A stretch of DNA of 60,290 nucleotides. Origin: Streptomyces longisporoflavus (GTDB lineage Bacteria; Actinomycetota; Actinomycetes; Streptomycetales; Streptomycetaceae). The stretch is taken from assembly GCF_014649775.1 (NCBI RefSeq), contig NZ_BMTR01000033.1, forward strand, positions 1 through 60,290, read 5' to 3'. Positions 1 to 8,830 of this stretch are shown piece after piece. Under the pieces are notes generated by a model. That model had not been told where the DNA came from. It did no database searches and was given only the letters and a program-made list of their open reading frames with translations. The translations under genes were made by a program, and so were the position numbers. The first letter of the stretch is position 1. Every line of letters starts with the position of its first letter.

Positions 1-1
1 C

Positions 2-2956
2 ACCATCCGGCACGGCATCTACCGTGACATCGTCCTGGAGATGGCCCGGGTGCTTGCCCAGCATGCGCGGGTGGGGGTGGCGGGCGCCAAGCCCAAGGAC
101 GTCACCGATCTGATCGACACCTATCTGATGGACCTGGCGTCGATCGCGGTGACCAATGACCACCGGGCGAGGGCGATCACGGATCCCAGCTACACGGCCA
201 GGTCCTACAACGCCTACAAGGCGCAACTGGCACAGCAGCTCGCTCCGGACAGTCCTCTGCACGCCCTGCTGCCCGCCGACAAGGGCAGATTCGGTGTCCT
301 TGGCGACTTCGCCACCCTGGCCACCAGCGTCGGAACCAACAACCGCGGCGACAGCATCCGACAACCGGCGGCCCTCGGCCAGACCGGCACCGACCCCGGC
401 ACCAACACCGGAGGCAACGCCGGCACCAACACCGGAGGCAACCCGGGCGAGGCACGCCCCAGGCTGCCTCAGACCAACACCGACAGCACGGCGAGAGCCG
501 ACACCCCGGCCCTCTTCAAGCTGGGGAACTTCGAGTTCACCAACCTGAATCAGACGGACCGGTACATCGACAAGGCGGTCCGCATCATCGAGCTGCTCGA
601 CGAGCACAGCACCATCAACAGCTACGTCGGCGGCCGCCCTGTCCGGATCACCCTGCACCTGCGCACGACCGAGACCCCGGCCGACGTGCGCGACCTGGGT
701 GACGACGGTGTGCAGATCAATCTGGCCAGCTACTACTTCGAGAAGTACGACACCGGTTACGTGATGGGAATGCTGGCCCACGAGATCGGCCTGCACCCTC
801 TGGCGTCCCGCAACACGGACATCGCCGAGCAGGAGCAGGCTTACCAAGGCATGCCGCTGCCCGTGCCGGGACTGACTGACCTGGCGACCCCGCGCACCAT
901 GAACACCGAGGAAGCGGGTCAGGCCGACCACATCATGGCCGCCTACCCCCGCACCATCCGGTACGGCATCTACCGCGACATCGTCATAGAGATGGCCACG
1001 GTGCTCGCGCGGCGCGCTCGCGTCGGCGTGGCGGGAGCCAAGTCCCAGGACGTCACCGACCTCTTCGACACCTATCTGATGGATCTCGCCTCCATCGCCG
1101 TCACCAGCGACTACCGGGTGAATGCCGTCAAGGAGCCCAATTACACGGCGCGGGTCTACAACGCCTACAAGGAGATGCTCCACGACCAGTTGGCGGAAAG
1201 CCCTGCGCTTCGGGACCTTCTGCCGTCGAACAAGAGCCTGTTCGGCGTCGCACGGTCCTTCACCCAACTCGCCACCAGCATCGCGACCAACAACCGCGGC
1301 GACAGCATCCAGCCACCCGCCGCCCCGGAATCAGTGGCCGACACCGGCGAGGCACGCCCCCGGCTCCCGTGGACCGCGCCGTCCGCTACCCCGCCGACCA
1401 GCGGGCCGCGTGACAGCCGCCCCCGATTCGTGCTGCGTTCGGGCTTCGACGTCCGACGGTTCTCGTACCGGGGCGAGCCGGTCACCGACCTCACCGTTCG
1501 TGTCGCGCTGCGCGGCACGAACGACCAGGTCACCCATGTCTTCGATCAACTCCGCTCAGGGGTCGAGGAGTTCCTGAACGACCCGGAGTACCGCCTGTTC
1601 AACGGCGACCGGCTGCACGTGACCGTCGAGTACGTCGACACCGCCGATGCCCCGCACCTGACCGTGAACCTGGTGGACCGCGACGAGGCGATGGATCAGA
1701 TCACCTGGTGGGCCGATGCCGCCCCGGTGCAGTTGGTGCATGAGCTCACCCACCAGCTGGGCCTGCGGGACGAGTACCGGGACACCGACTCCCCGCAGCG
1801 CCCCCACATCCTCGGCAGCCTCCTCGGCGACCTCAACGAGGCTCCCGAGGCCCCGTCCCTCGCCCCTTCCGGCCTGCGCGACCGGCACCTGGCCCTCCTC
1901 GGAGCGCTCATCGGCGACGTAACCCCGGCGCCCCAGCAGAACCACGACCAGCTCGACCAGAGCTGGGCCGCAGCCCGGAAGGGCGCCGCCGGGGAACCCC
2001 GTGAGTCCATCTGGGTCGACCCGGTCTCTTTGCCCCGGACCGCCGACGGCACGGCAGACACCGAGGTCCCGGCCCTGGCTCCCCAGGACGCGGACGCGGC
2101 ACCCGCCTCACCGGAGGAACCGGTCCTTCGTGCCTTCAGGATGGGGAATTATGAGTTCACCAACTTGAATCAGACGGACAGGTACGTCGAGAAGGCGATG
2201 CGGATCGTCGAGCTGTTGGACGAGCACGGCACCATCAAGGACTTTGTCGGCGGCCGTCCGGTGCGGATCACGCTGCGCCTGCGCACGACGGAGGCCCCCG
2301 CCGATGTGCATGACCGGGGTGACGCGGGTGTCGAGATCAATCTCGCCAGCTATTACTTCGAGAAGTACGACATCGGTTACGTGATGGGCATGCTGGCCCA
2401 TGAGATCGGCCTGCACCCGCTGGCCTCCGCGAACACCAAGATTCCCGAGGAGGAAGACCTGTATGCGGGGATGCCGTTGCGAGTCCCGGGCCTGGAGACG
2501 CTGAAGACGCCCCGCTTCATGAACACCGTGGGCGCGGGACAGGCGGACCATGTCATGGCTGCCTTCCCGGCCACCATCCGGCATGGCATCTATCGCGACA
2601 TCGTGGTGGAGATGGCCCAAGTACTGGCGCAACACGCGCGGGTGGGCGTGGCCGGTGCCAAGCCCAAGGACGTCACCGACCTCATCGACACCTACCTGAT
2701 GGACCTCGCCACCATCGCGGTCACCAATGACCACCGGGCGCGGGCCGTCACCGACCCCAGCTACACGGCCAGGTCCTACAACGCCTACAAGGCCCAACTC
2801 GCCGAGTACCTCGCCCCGGACAGCCCTCTCCACGCCCTGCTGCCCGCCGACAAGGGGGCGGGCGGCGTCCTGCGTAACTTCACCGGCCTGGCCACCAGCG
2901 TCGGAACCAACAACCGCGGCGACAGCATCCGGCAGGACGTCGCCGGCACGGGGTGA
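2..2956 (+). CDS. Giant repeat protein with zincin-like modules, 3' part (5' end outside window)
   Basis: The reading frame is open from base 2, and its first residues already match the internal repeat, so the gene starts upstream. The visible part has three copies of a module of roughly 270 residues: a partial one at 2-350, full ones at about 523-1320 and 2137-2956. Each full copy has the motif HEIGLH (779-796 and 2399-2416), a HExxH zinc-peptidase signature, and every copy ends in NNRGDSI. Between the full copies lies a different HExxH domain with HELTHQLGLRDEY (1739-1777). Pro/Gly/Asn-rich linkers join the modules, including a GTNTGGN tandem repeat near 395-440 and a recurrent GEARPRLP. 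Giant multidomain proteins of this kind in actinobacteria are often polymorphic-toxin-like, and the HExxH domains resemble zincin toxin or processing domains. Zinc proteolysis is inferred from the motif only. No signal peptide or export domain can be judged because the N-terminus is missing. It converges on the next gene with an 18-nt gap. Confidence 0.75.
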   Translation, partial: TIRHGIYRDIVLEMARVLAQHARVGVAGAKPKDVTDLIDTYLMDLASIAVTNDHRARAITDPSYTARSYNAYKAQLAQQLAPDSPLHALLPADKGRFGVLGDFATLATSVGTNNRGDSIRQPAALGQTGTDPGTNTGGNAGTNTGGNPGEARPRLPQTNTDSTARADTPALFKLGNFEFTNLNQTDRYIDKAVRIIELLDEHSTINSYVGGRPVRITLHLRTTETPADVRDLGDDGVQINLASYYFEKYDTGYVMGMLAHEIGLHPLASRNTDIAEQEQAYQGMPLPVPGLTDLATPRTMNTEEAGQADHIMAAYPRTIRYGIYRDIVIEMATVLARRARVGVAGAKSQDVTDLFDTYLMDLASIAVTSDYRVNAVKEPNYTARVYNAYKEMLHDQLAESPALRDLLPSNKSLFGVARSFTQLATSIATNNRGDSIQPPAAPESVADTGEARPRLPWTAPSATPPTSGPRDSRPRFVLRSGFDVRRFSYRGEPVTDLTVRVALRGTNDQVTHVFDQLRSGVEEFLNDPEYRLFNGDRLHVTVEYVDTADAPHLTVNLVDRDEAMDQITWWADAAPVQLVHELTHQLGLRDEYRDTDSPQRPHILGSLLGDLNEAPEAPSLAPSGLRDRHLALLGALIGDVTPAPQQNHDQLDQSWAAARKGAAGEPRESIWVDPVSLPRTADGTADTEVPALAPQDADAAPASPEEPVLRAFRMGNYEFTNLNQTDRYVEKAMRIVELLDEHGTIKDFVGGRPVRITLRLRTTEAPADVHDRGDAGVEINLASYYFEKYDIGYVMGMLAHEIGLHPLASANTKIPEEEDLYAGMPLRVPGLETLKTPRFMNTVGAGQADHVMAAFPATIRHGIYRDIVVEMAQVLAQHARVGVAGAKPKDVTDLIDTYLMDLATIAVTNDHRARAVTDPSYTARSYNAYKAQLAEYLAPDSPLHALLPADKGAGGVLRNFTGLATSVGTNNRGDSIRQDVAGTG

Positions 2957-2974
2957 GCCGGGCGCATAGGACCG

Positions 2975-5050
2975 TCAGGACAGCAGTTTCGCTGGGCAGA
3001 GGCGCTGGGGCTTCGCCTCGGTTTTGAGCTTGGCGGTCACGCAGCCGCCCGGCAGTGAACCGTATCGCTTCGCACCGAAGTTGGCCGTCACGGTCAGTTT
3101 GCCGTCGCCGAATTCCGAGCGCTGTACCGTCCCGTCACCGGTGAGCCGCTGGTAACCCGTCATCCGCTCAGTGCCGACGGCCTTGTGCAGCGGGGCGAAG
3201 TAGCGCTGGAGCGCCGCCATCTCCTTGCCCGTGGACGTCAGGTTTTCGTCCCCGAGCGTGAAGTTGAGCGGGGTGTTGTAGAGGGCGGACATCAACGCCC
3301 GGTCGGTCTTCTGGTCCGGGAGTTTGTTGTACGGCATCTCCCAGCGGTCGGTGTTGATGACGGAGCCGTGCAGGGCGGTTTCGTACAAGGGGAGGCGGCA
3401 GCGCGGGTCGTACATGGCCTTCGCGAGTGCGGGCGGCAGCTTGACCTGCTTGAAGAAGAACGCCGGCTCGCCCTGCGGTGCGTAGCCGCCCCACTTCTCC
3501 TTGTCGTTCTCCAGCTTCCACAGACCGTCCGCGACCGGTGTCTGTCCGCCGTGGTTGAAGGTGAGCACGGGGGCGGCCCAGGCGCCGGCGGACTCGGAGC
3601 CGAGGACGAATTTGTCCTCGGACGCGAGCTTCCGCATGCGCTCCAGACGATTGGCGCGGTCCTGCTTCTTGTTCATGCGGTGGCCCTTGCCGCTGTCGGA
3701 GAACAGCTCACCCGCCGCGTCGACATCCAGGAAGTAGCTGTCGGCGCCGTTGGCCGTCATTTTCCCGGCCCGGTCGGCCAGGTAGTGCTTGCCGCGCTCG
3801 GCCTGCTTGAACGCCTGGGAGCTGACATAGCAGCCCCGGCCGCCGAAGCCTTCCTTGATCTCACCCTTCCAGTTCCGTATGCAGAAGTCGGGGTAGACCG
3901 AGCCGGGCCATTTCGAGGAGGGGTTGTCGGCGCTCTCGGCGGGCTGGCCGTTGGCGTAGGAGTCGTACGGGCCGACCAGGTAGCCGTGTCGTTTCGCGGC
4001 CTGTACGGCCTGCTTGTCCATCGGCTGGTCGTCGGCGTCGTAGCCGAGCCAGAGCCTGGAGACGCCGAGCTTGCGCAACTCGTTCACGCCCTTCGCCGTA
4101 CGGGCGTCGCCCCACGCGTAGGCGTGCATGGCCCCGAGCATTCGTGTGATCTCGGGGTTCTCCTTGATCTTCTGCTTCAAGGAGCTCAGCATGCCGTGTT
4201 CATCGAGGTAGGCGCGGTAGTCGGTCGCGGAGGAGACCGGGGAGGGGCCCGTGAGGGAGAAGTGCACCGTGTAGTCGCGGGTCTGTTCCCGCCGCGAGAA
4301 CTCATGCCGCGCCGTGGAGCTGATCCGGCCGCCCTTGGAGGCGAAACCCAGTGACGTACCGACTTCCTCCGGCACGATGTAGCTGACGCCGTGCTTGCCC
4401 CGCGTGTACCCCCAGGCGGGCAGGGTGAGGCCGCCCGACAGCTCGGCCTCGGAGTCCTTCAGCCCGGCCGCGGCGGAGTTCCAGAAGGTGTCACTGACCG
4501 GGACGCGCAGTCCCTCGCCGCGCGGTATCTGCAACGCTCCGCCGGCGTCGGGCGCGGTACTGGGCCAGGACAGCTTCTGGTCGGCATCCGAGTGCACCGT
4601 CATGCGCAGCCGCCCGCGATCACTGACCGCCGTGACGGTGAGCTTCCTGGCCGGGTACGACCAGCGGGCCGTGCGGCCGTCCACGGTCACCTTGCCCGGC
4701 TTGCCGAGCTGCTGCCCGGCCGCCGCCCCTGACACCGGGAGCGAGGCCCCGTCGTCGGTGCGCGCCGTGACGCCCAGCGACCCGGTGTCCACGCGCGCGA
4801 CGCCGCCGTGCACGGTGAAGTCGACCGTGCTGCCGTGCACTTGGGGTGGCCCGGTCCGCGTGCCGCCGTCGGCCGACGGCTCGGCCATGGCCAGGTACCC
4901 GGCCGAGGCCGTGGTGACGGTCAGCACGACAGCCGCGGCGATGCCGTACGTACGGACGCGGCGCCGGCGGGTCGCGCCCGCGACGTCACTGTGCCGTGCC
5001 TCGTAGGTCTGAGTCCTCTTGCTCTCCACATGCTTCACGGGGGAGAGCAT
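2975..5050 (-). CDS. Secreted or membrane-anchored glycoside hydrolase (GH101/clan GH-A-like barrel)
   Basis: This is a 691-residue protein from the ATG at 5050. The open frame continues upstream to 5239, but that part is Pro-rich and overlaps the neighbouring monooxygenase, so I reject it. Residues about 34-56 form a hydrophobic segment after an Arg-rich stretch (RRRRVRTYG), which fits a signal-anchor or uncleaved signal. An N-terminal beta-rich domain follows. A barrel-like catalytic region contains YFLDVDAAGEL near residue 437 and LGSESAGAW near residue 483, plausible nucleophile Asp and acid Glu sites. A small beta domain closes the protein. The layout resembles bacterial GH101-like glycosidases, but I cannot fix the substrate. 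It lies 22 nt downstream of the monooxygenase gene on the same strand. No clear Shine-Dalgarno precedes the chosen start, so the start is the least certain part. Confidence 0.7.
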   Translation of the reverse strand: MLSPVKHVESKRTQTYEARHSDVAGATRRRRVRTYGIAAAVVLTVTTASAGYLAMAEPSADGGTRTGPPQVHGSTVDFTVHGGVARVDTGSLGVTARTDDGASLPVSGAAAGQQLGKPGKVTVDGRTARWSYPARKLTVTAVSDRGRLRMTVHSDADQKLSWPSTAPDAGGALQIPRGEGLRVPVSDTFWNSAAAGLKDSEAELSGGLTLPAWGYTRGKHGVSYIVPEEVGTSLGFASKGGRISSTARHEFSRREQTRDYTVHFSLTGPSPVSSATDYRAYLDEHGMLSSLKQKIKENPEITRMLGAMHAYAWGDARTAKGVNELRKLGVSRLWLGYDADDQPMDKQAVQAAKRHGYLVGPYDSYANGQPAESADNPSSKWPGSVYPDFCIRNWKGEIKEGFGGRGCYVSSQAFKQAERGKHYLADRAGKMTANGADSYFLDVDAAGELFSDSGKGHRMNKKQDRANRLERMRKLASEDKFVLGSESAGAWAAPVLTFNHGGQTPVADGLWKLENDKEKWGGYAPQGEPAFFFKQVKLPPALAKAMYDPRCRLPLYETALHGSVINTDRWEMPYNKLPDQKTDRALMSALYNTPLNFTLGDENLTSTGKEMAALQRYFAPLHKAVGTERMTGYQRLTGDGTVQRSEFGDGKLTVTANFGAKRYGSLPGGCVTAKLKTEAKPQRLCPAKLLS

Positions 5051-5072
5051 CGGGGCCGGGCGTAAGAAGTTC

Positions 5073-6359
5073 TTAAGAGCCAGGGAACTCGGGCAGCGTG
5101 AGGGCGGAATGTGCGGGTCGTCCCGACGCGGAAGATGCGGCGGTCGCGGGGGAGGGGGCGGACTCGGCGCTGAGCCTTCGCAGCATGGCATTGCGCTGCT
5201 CCAGGGCCCGCGCGGTGGTCGGGAAGAGCGCGGCATCACCCTTGCCGACCAGATCCTGGTTCGCGGTCACGAAGCCACGCGTGCTGTGTTCGTACGCGGC
5301 GAAACCCGCTCCGTGATCCCGGCCGGCCAGCGAACCGGCGAGCATGTACGCGCCGACGAGCGCGAGGCTGGAGCCCTGCCCGGTGAGGAACGAGGGCGCG
5401 TACGCCGCGTCGCCCACCAGCGCGACCCTGCCGCTCGACCAGCGGGGCATACGGATCTGGCTGACCGCGTCGAAGAACAGGTCGTCCGCGTCGTGCAGGG
5501 CGGCAAGCATGCCGGGGACCTCCCAGCCCGCGTCGGCGAAGGCATCGGTGACAAGGTCCCGTTGAGCCTGCGGATCACGGAACGCTTCGTAGGGCGGCCC
5601 GGGCTGGGCGAAGTTGAGGAAGGCGTGCACGTCGTCGCCCCCCACGGCGTAGAGGGCCGCGGCCCTGCCCGGGGTGTTCCACATCATGAGCTCGTCAAAG
5701 AGCCCGAAGGTGTTGCGCATGGTGAATCCGGCGAAGCAGTAGCCGAGGTAGCGGTGGAACTGCTCTTCGGGGCCGAACAGGAACTCGCGGGTGCGGGAGT
5801 GCACGCCGTCCGCGCCGATGACCATGTCGAACGTACGGCTGCCGCCCCCGCGGAAGGTGACGTCGACGCCGTGGCCGGACGACTGGTCGAGGGTGTCGAT
5901 GGAGTCGTCGAACATGAACTCCACGTCGTCGCGGACCGCCGCGTAAAGGGCGTCGGTCAGGTCCCCGCGCCGTACCTCGATGTCGTGCCCCGCGACTCCG
6001 CCGGTGACGGTGTGCGGATCGATCGAGGCGATCTCGTCGCCGTCCGCTCCGAGGAAGGTCAGCCGGCGCAAATCGATGTGCGCTTCCCGTAGTTGAGGCA
6101 GGATGCCCATCCGCCGGACGACCTCAAGCGCGGTGCCGCGTACGTCGATGGGGTAGCCGCCGCCGCGAAGTGCGCTCGCCTTCTCGACCACCGTGACCGC
6201 GAATCCGTGCCGGGCGAGCCAGTATGCGAGGGCGGGCCCCGCGATGCTTGCCCCGGATATCAGGACCTTGCGTCTCGGCGTCGTAGTGACGTCCCTCGGC
6301 GTCGTAGTGACATCCGTCGGCGTCGCAGTGACGTCCCTCGGCAGAACGGTGCGGGTCAT
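5073..6359 (-). CDS. FAD-dependent monooxygenase (aromatic hydroxylase / TetX-like group)
   Basis: A 428-residue class A flavoprotein monooxygenase. The FAD-binding fingerprint ISGASIAGPALAYWLARHG follows an N-terminal extension of about 28 residues. The middle motif DMVIGADGVHSRTR and the GDAAYAPSFLTGQG motif that binds the FAD phosphates are both present. Such enzymes hydroxylate aromatic or polyketide substrates with NAD(P)H and O2, and some inactivate drugs. The ATG at 6359 overlaps the stop of the upstream exporter gene (ATGA), so the two are translationally coupled and probably act on the same compound. The extension is encoded by three in-frame 21-bp tandem repeats (6274-6336) giving copies of DVTTTP, which is unusual for the family. 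Expression is probably controlled with the exporter by the divergent TetR. Confidence 0.9.
   Translation of the reverse strand: MTRTVLPRDVTATPTDVTTTPRDVTTTPRRKVLISGASIAGPALAYWLARHGFAVTVVEKASALRGGGYPIDVRGTALEVVRRMGILPQLREAHIDLRRLTFLGADGDEIASIDPHTVTGGVAGHDIEVRRGDLTDALYAAVRDDVEFMFDDSIDTLDQSSGHGVDVTFRGGGSRTFDMVIGADGVHSRTREFLFGPEEQFHRYLGYCFAGFTMRNTFGLFDELMMWNTPGRAAALYAVGGDDVHAFLNFAQPGPPYEAFRDPQAQRDLVTDAFADAGWEVPGMLAALHDADDLFFDAVSQIRMPRWSSGRVALVGDAAYAPSFLTGQGSSLALVGAYMLAGSLAGRDHGAGFAAYEHSTRGFVTANQDLVGKGDAALFPTTARALEQRNAMLRRLSAESAPSPATAASSASGRPAHSALTLPEFPGS
6274..6336. repeat. Three 21-bp tandem repeats inside monooxygenase 5' end
   Basis: Three head-to-tail copies (6274-6294, 6295-6315, 6316-6336) differ at only a few bases. 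Each is a multiple of three, so copy-number change alters the N-terminal extension by seven residues without a frameshift. Confidence 0.9.
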
Positions 6360-7756
6360 TCTTTGACTCCTTTGCTCATGGTGCGGACGACAAGCAGGGC
6401 CAGTGCCGTGACGACGCTGGCCATGACGAAGCCGGTGACAAAGGCCGATTCGGCCGGGACATCCGACCCGGCGGGGGTCGCGGCGGTGAGGATCGCGCCA
6501 CTGGCCTGGGAACCCACGGCGAAGCCGAGCACGCGCGTCACCAGGACCAGGCTGGTGGCGATGCCGGTGTCGCTCTCTTCGACGGATGTGGCGGTCCTTG
6601 TGACCATCGCGGTGACGCACAGGCCGTTGGCGAGGGCTATCAGCATCTTGCCGACGACGAGGTGCCAGACCTCGGTGTGCACGGTTGCCAGGGAGGTCAG
6701 GCCGGTGACCATGATGACGATCCCGGCGGTGACCACGGCACGCGAGCCGAAACGCCGCGCCCCGATCCCGCCGATGGGGCCGGCCAGCGACGCGGCGACG
6801 GCGCCCGGCAGCAGGAAGAAGCCGATCTCGGTGGCGCCGGCCCCGAATCCGTACGCGTCGGCGGGCACCGCGAACAGCTGCGGAACGAGATAGACCGGCA
6901 CCGAGGTGCCGACGCAGATCACGAACGTCAGCACACACGACTTCCACACCGCGGGCCGCGCCAGCATGCGCAGATCGACCATGGGTGAGGCCGCCCGACG
7001 CTCGACGGCGGTCCACCCGGTCACGAAGGCGGCGAGGACCACGACGAGGGCGCCGAGCACGAGGGGTTGCCGCGGGGCGAGGTCGGGCGCGAGGGCGAGG
7101 ACGAGCATGAGCGTGACCAGCGTCCCGCTCAGGAGGACAAGGCCGGCCCAGTCGATTCCGGCGTCGTCCGACCGGCCCGGCGGATCGTGCGGCATCAGCC
7201 TGTTCACCAGGATGGTCGCCCCGATGACCGCGATCGTCGGCAGCGCGAACATCCAGTGCCGGGACAGACCCTCGGCCACGGGGCCGGCCGACAGCGTTCC
7301 CGCCATCCCGCCCCCGACGAACAGCCCGCTGACCGCCCCGATGGCCACCTTCGAATCGCCCGCGGGGAGGTGTTTGCGCACCAGGATGAACGACAGGGGC
7401 AGCGCGCCGACCATCGCCCCCTGCAGTACTTGACCGAGTAGCAGCACCGGCAGGCTCGGGGCCAGGGCGGACACCAGACCGCCGGTCGCGACCACCGCCA
7501 TCAGCCGGATCAGGACCCGTTTTCCGCCGTAGCGGTCGCCGAACTTGCCGGCGACCGGGGTGATGAGCGCGCCGGTGATGAGGAGCACGATGCTCAGTAA
7601 CGCCCCTTCGGACGGGCTCATGTCCAACTCGCGTTGCAGGAGCGGGAGCGTCGGCGTCACCACCGACTCCAGGGCGCCGGTGGCCAGTGCCAGCAAGCCG
7701 AGGGCCCAGACGGCGCCCCTTCCGATGCGGACCGGTGGAGCCAGAGTTGCGGTCAT
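6356..7756 (-). CDS. MFS drug-efflux transporter (14-TM DHA2 type)
   Basis: A 466-residue integral membrane protein with alternating hydrophobic segments along its length. It has the typical early helix (GALESVVTPTLPLLQREL) and the loop 2-3 signature GKFGDRYGGKRVLI that marks major-facilitator antiporters. The family exports drugs or metabolites in exchange for protons. The ATG at 7756 has a purine-rich ribosome site (GGAAGG) about 8 nt upstream. It is the first gene of a two-gene unit with the monooxygenase (ATGA overlap) and is divergent from a TetR gene. A near-perfect 21-bp palindrome lies between them, the classical arrangement for substrate-induced efflux. The leader from the inferred start site is about 200 nt and contains short GC-rich direct repeats. 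Confidence 0.9.
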   Translation of the reverse strand: MTATLAPPVRIGRGAVWALGLLALATGALESVVTPTLPLLQRELDMSPSEGALLSIVLLITGALITPVAGKFGDRYGGKRVLIRLMAVVATGGLVSALAPSLPVLLLGQVLQGAMVGALPLSFILVRKHLPAGDSKVAIGAVSGLFVGGGMAGTLSAGPVAEGLSRHWMFALPTIAVIGATILVNRLMPHDPPGRSDDAGIDWAGLVLLSGTLVTLMLVLALAPDLAPRQPLVLGALVVVLAAFVTGWTAVERRAASPMVDLRMLARPAVWKSCVLTFVICVGTSVPVYLVPQLFAVPADAYGFGAGATEIGFFLLPGAVAASLAGPIGGIGARRFGSRAVVTAGIVIMVTGLTSLATVHTEVWHLVVGKMLIALANGLCVTAMVTRTATSVEESDTGIATSLVLVTRVLGFAVGSQASGAILTAATPAGSDVPAESAFVTGFVMASVVTALALLVVRTMSKGVKE

Positions 7757-7777
7757 GGACGTCCTTCCGTCGTGCCC

Positions 7778-7925
7778 CGGCGAGTGGGCCGGGCGAGTGG
7801 GCGTGGCGAGTGGGCCGGGGTCGGTCGGTCGTAGGCATAGGGGCCCGTCAGTCCGCGGTCGGCGCGGGGTGGAGCAGGGGCGGAGCAGGTGCCGTGCAGG
7901 TGCCGTGCAGGTCCGGATTCGGCGC
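7778..7925. repeat. Short direct repeats in exporter leader
   Basis: Three copies of a GCGAGTGGGC-type unit lie near 7791-7825 and two of GGTGCCGTGCA near 7889-7911, in the untranslated leader of the MFS gene. They have no obvious coding capacity, and a role is unknown. Confidence 0.5.
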
Positions 7926-7967
7926 GGAGCAGGTGCACGAGCGCCGCGTCGTCCGCCGGGCCAGTAT

Positions 7968-7988
7968 TACACTACACCGTGCAGTGTA
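7968..7988. promoter_or_regulatory. TetR-type operator between exporter and regulator
   Basis: A 21-bp inverted repeat has arms TACACTACAC and GTGCAGTGTA around a central C, with 9 of 10 base pairs matching. It overlaps a minus-strand -10-like TAATAC (7969-7964) for the exporter and sits where the -35 of the divergent TetR promoter would lie (TAAGAT at 8003-8008). Binding there would repress both genes. Confidence 0.8.
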
Positions 7989-8002
7989 GGTCGATGCGTG
8001 GC

Positions 8003-8014
8003 TAAGATGAGCCC
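8003..8014 (+). promoter_or_regulatory. -10 box of a leaderless TetR transcript
   Basis: TAAGAT at 8003-8008 ends 6 nt before the ATG at 8015, so transcription should begin at or next to the start codon. No Shine-Dalgarno is present. Confidence 0.6.
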
Positions 8015-8662
8015 ATGCCGACGACGAAGACGCCGACCACGAAGACACTGCGCGCGGGATCCGCACAGAAGCGGGCCGCGATCCTCGCGGCGGCCCGTGA
8101 ACTGTTCCTCGCCGACGGCTTCGACCGGACCAGCGTCGACGCGGTCGCCGCCCGCGCCGAGGTGTCCAAGCGGACGGTCTACGACTACTTCGGCGACAAG
8201 CAGACGCTGCTGCAAGCGGTCGTCGACGCCGTCGGCGAATCGATGATCACGACGATCCGGCGCACCCTCGACGACACCCTGACCGGCCTCGCCGATGACG
8301 CCGACCTGGAGGATGCTCTGGTCACGTTCTCGATGCGCATCGCCACCGACATGCTCGGCTCGGCGGAGTACGCGACGCTGCAACGACTGGTCCGGGCGGA
8401 ATCCGGCAACCTGCCGCACCGGGGCTACAACTCCATGGCCGATACGCCCGACGAGGCCATCGCCGAGCGCTTCGCCGCCTTCGCCGACGCCGGTCTGCTG
8501 CACGCCCCCGACCCCCGCCTCGCGGCCGACCAGTTCATCGCGCTGACCTTCGGCGTCGCGCTGGACAGGCTCGGTTCGGCGAATGCCGCGGAGGACAGCC
8601 GCGTCCGGCCGCTCGTCGTCGAGGGAGTGCGGACCTTCCTCCGCGCGTACCGGACCGCGTAG
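8015..8662 (+). CDS. TetR/AcrR family repressor of the divergent exporter-monooxygenase pair
   Basis: A 215-residue regulator. The N-terminal helix-turn-helix covers about residues 20-66 and shows the family pattern AILAAARELFLADGFDRTSV followed by VSKRTVYDYFGDKQTLL. The C-terminal ligand-binding half is hydrophobic and not assignable to a ligand. It is divergent from the MFS gene and next to a 21-bp palindrome, so it most likely represses itself and the exporter and is released by the exported compound. The -10 box abuts the start codon, implying a leaderless mRNA. A GC palindrome just after the stop (8664-8675) might act as a weak terminator, but no T-tract follows. Confidence 0.9.
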   Translation: MPTTKTPTTKTLRAGSAQKRAAILAAARELFLADGFDRTSVDAVAARAEVSKRTVYDYFGDKQTLLQAVVDAVGESMITTIRRTLDDTLTGLADDADLEDALVTFSMRIATDMLGSAEYATLQRLVRAESGNLPHRGYNSMADTPDEAIAERFAAFADAGLLHAPDPRLAADQFIALTFGVALDRLGSANAAEDSRVRPLVVEGVRTFLRAYRTA

Positions 8663-8830
8663 GGGCCCGCGGGCCGACGCGTCGTTCCCGTAACGCCGGA
8701 GGGCGGCGAAGCGGCTTTGTCGCGTGGCCGCGGAATCTGTGGCGGCGCCTCCGTGTGCGAGCCCGGCGCCGGGGTACTCCGGAGCCGCGAGAGAACGTGT
8801 CGCAGACGTGCCGTGCCCTAGGAGAACACC

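Noticed and set aside
340..360. RGD within NNRGDSI repeated in the giant protein as an adhesion motif
   Set aside because: A three-residue match is too short; conservation is explained by module duplication.
8664..8675. GGCCCGCGGGCC palindrome after the TetR stop
   Set aside because: Short, GC-only, without T-tract; common by chance in this composition.
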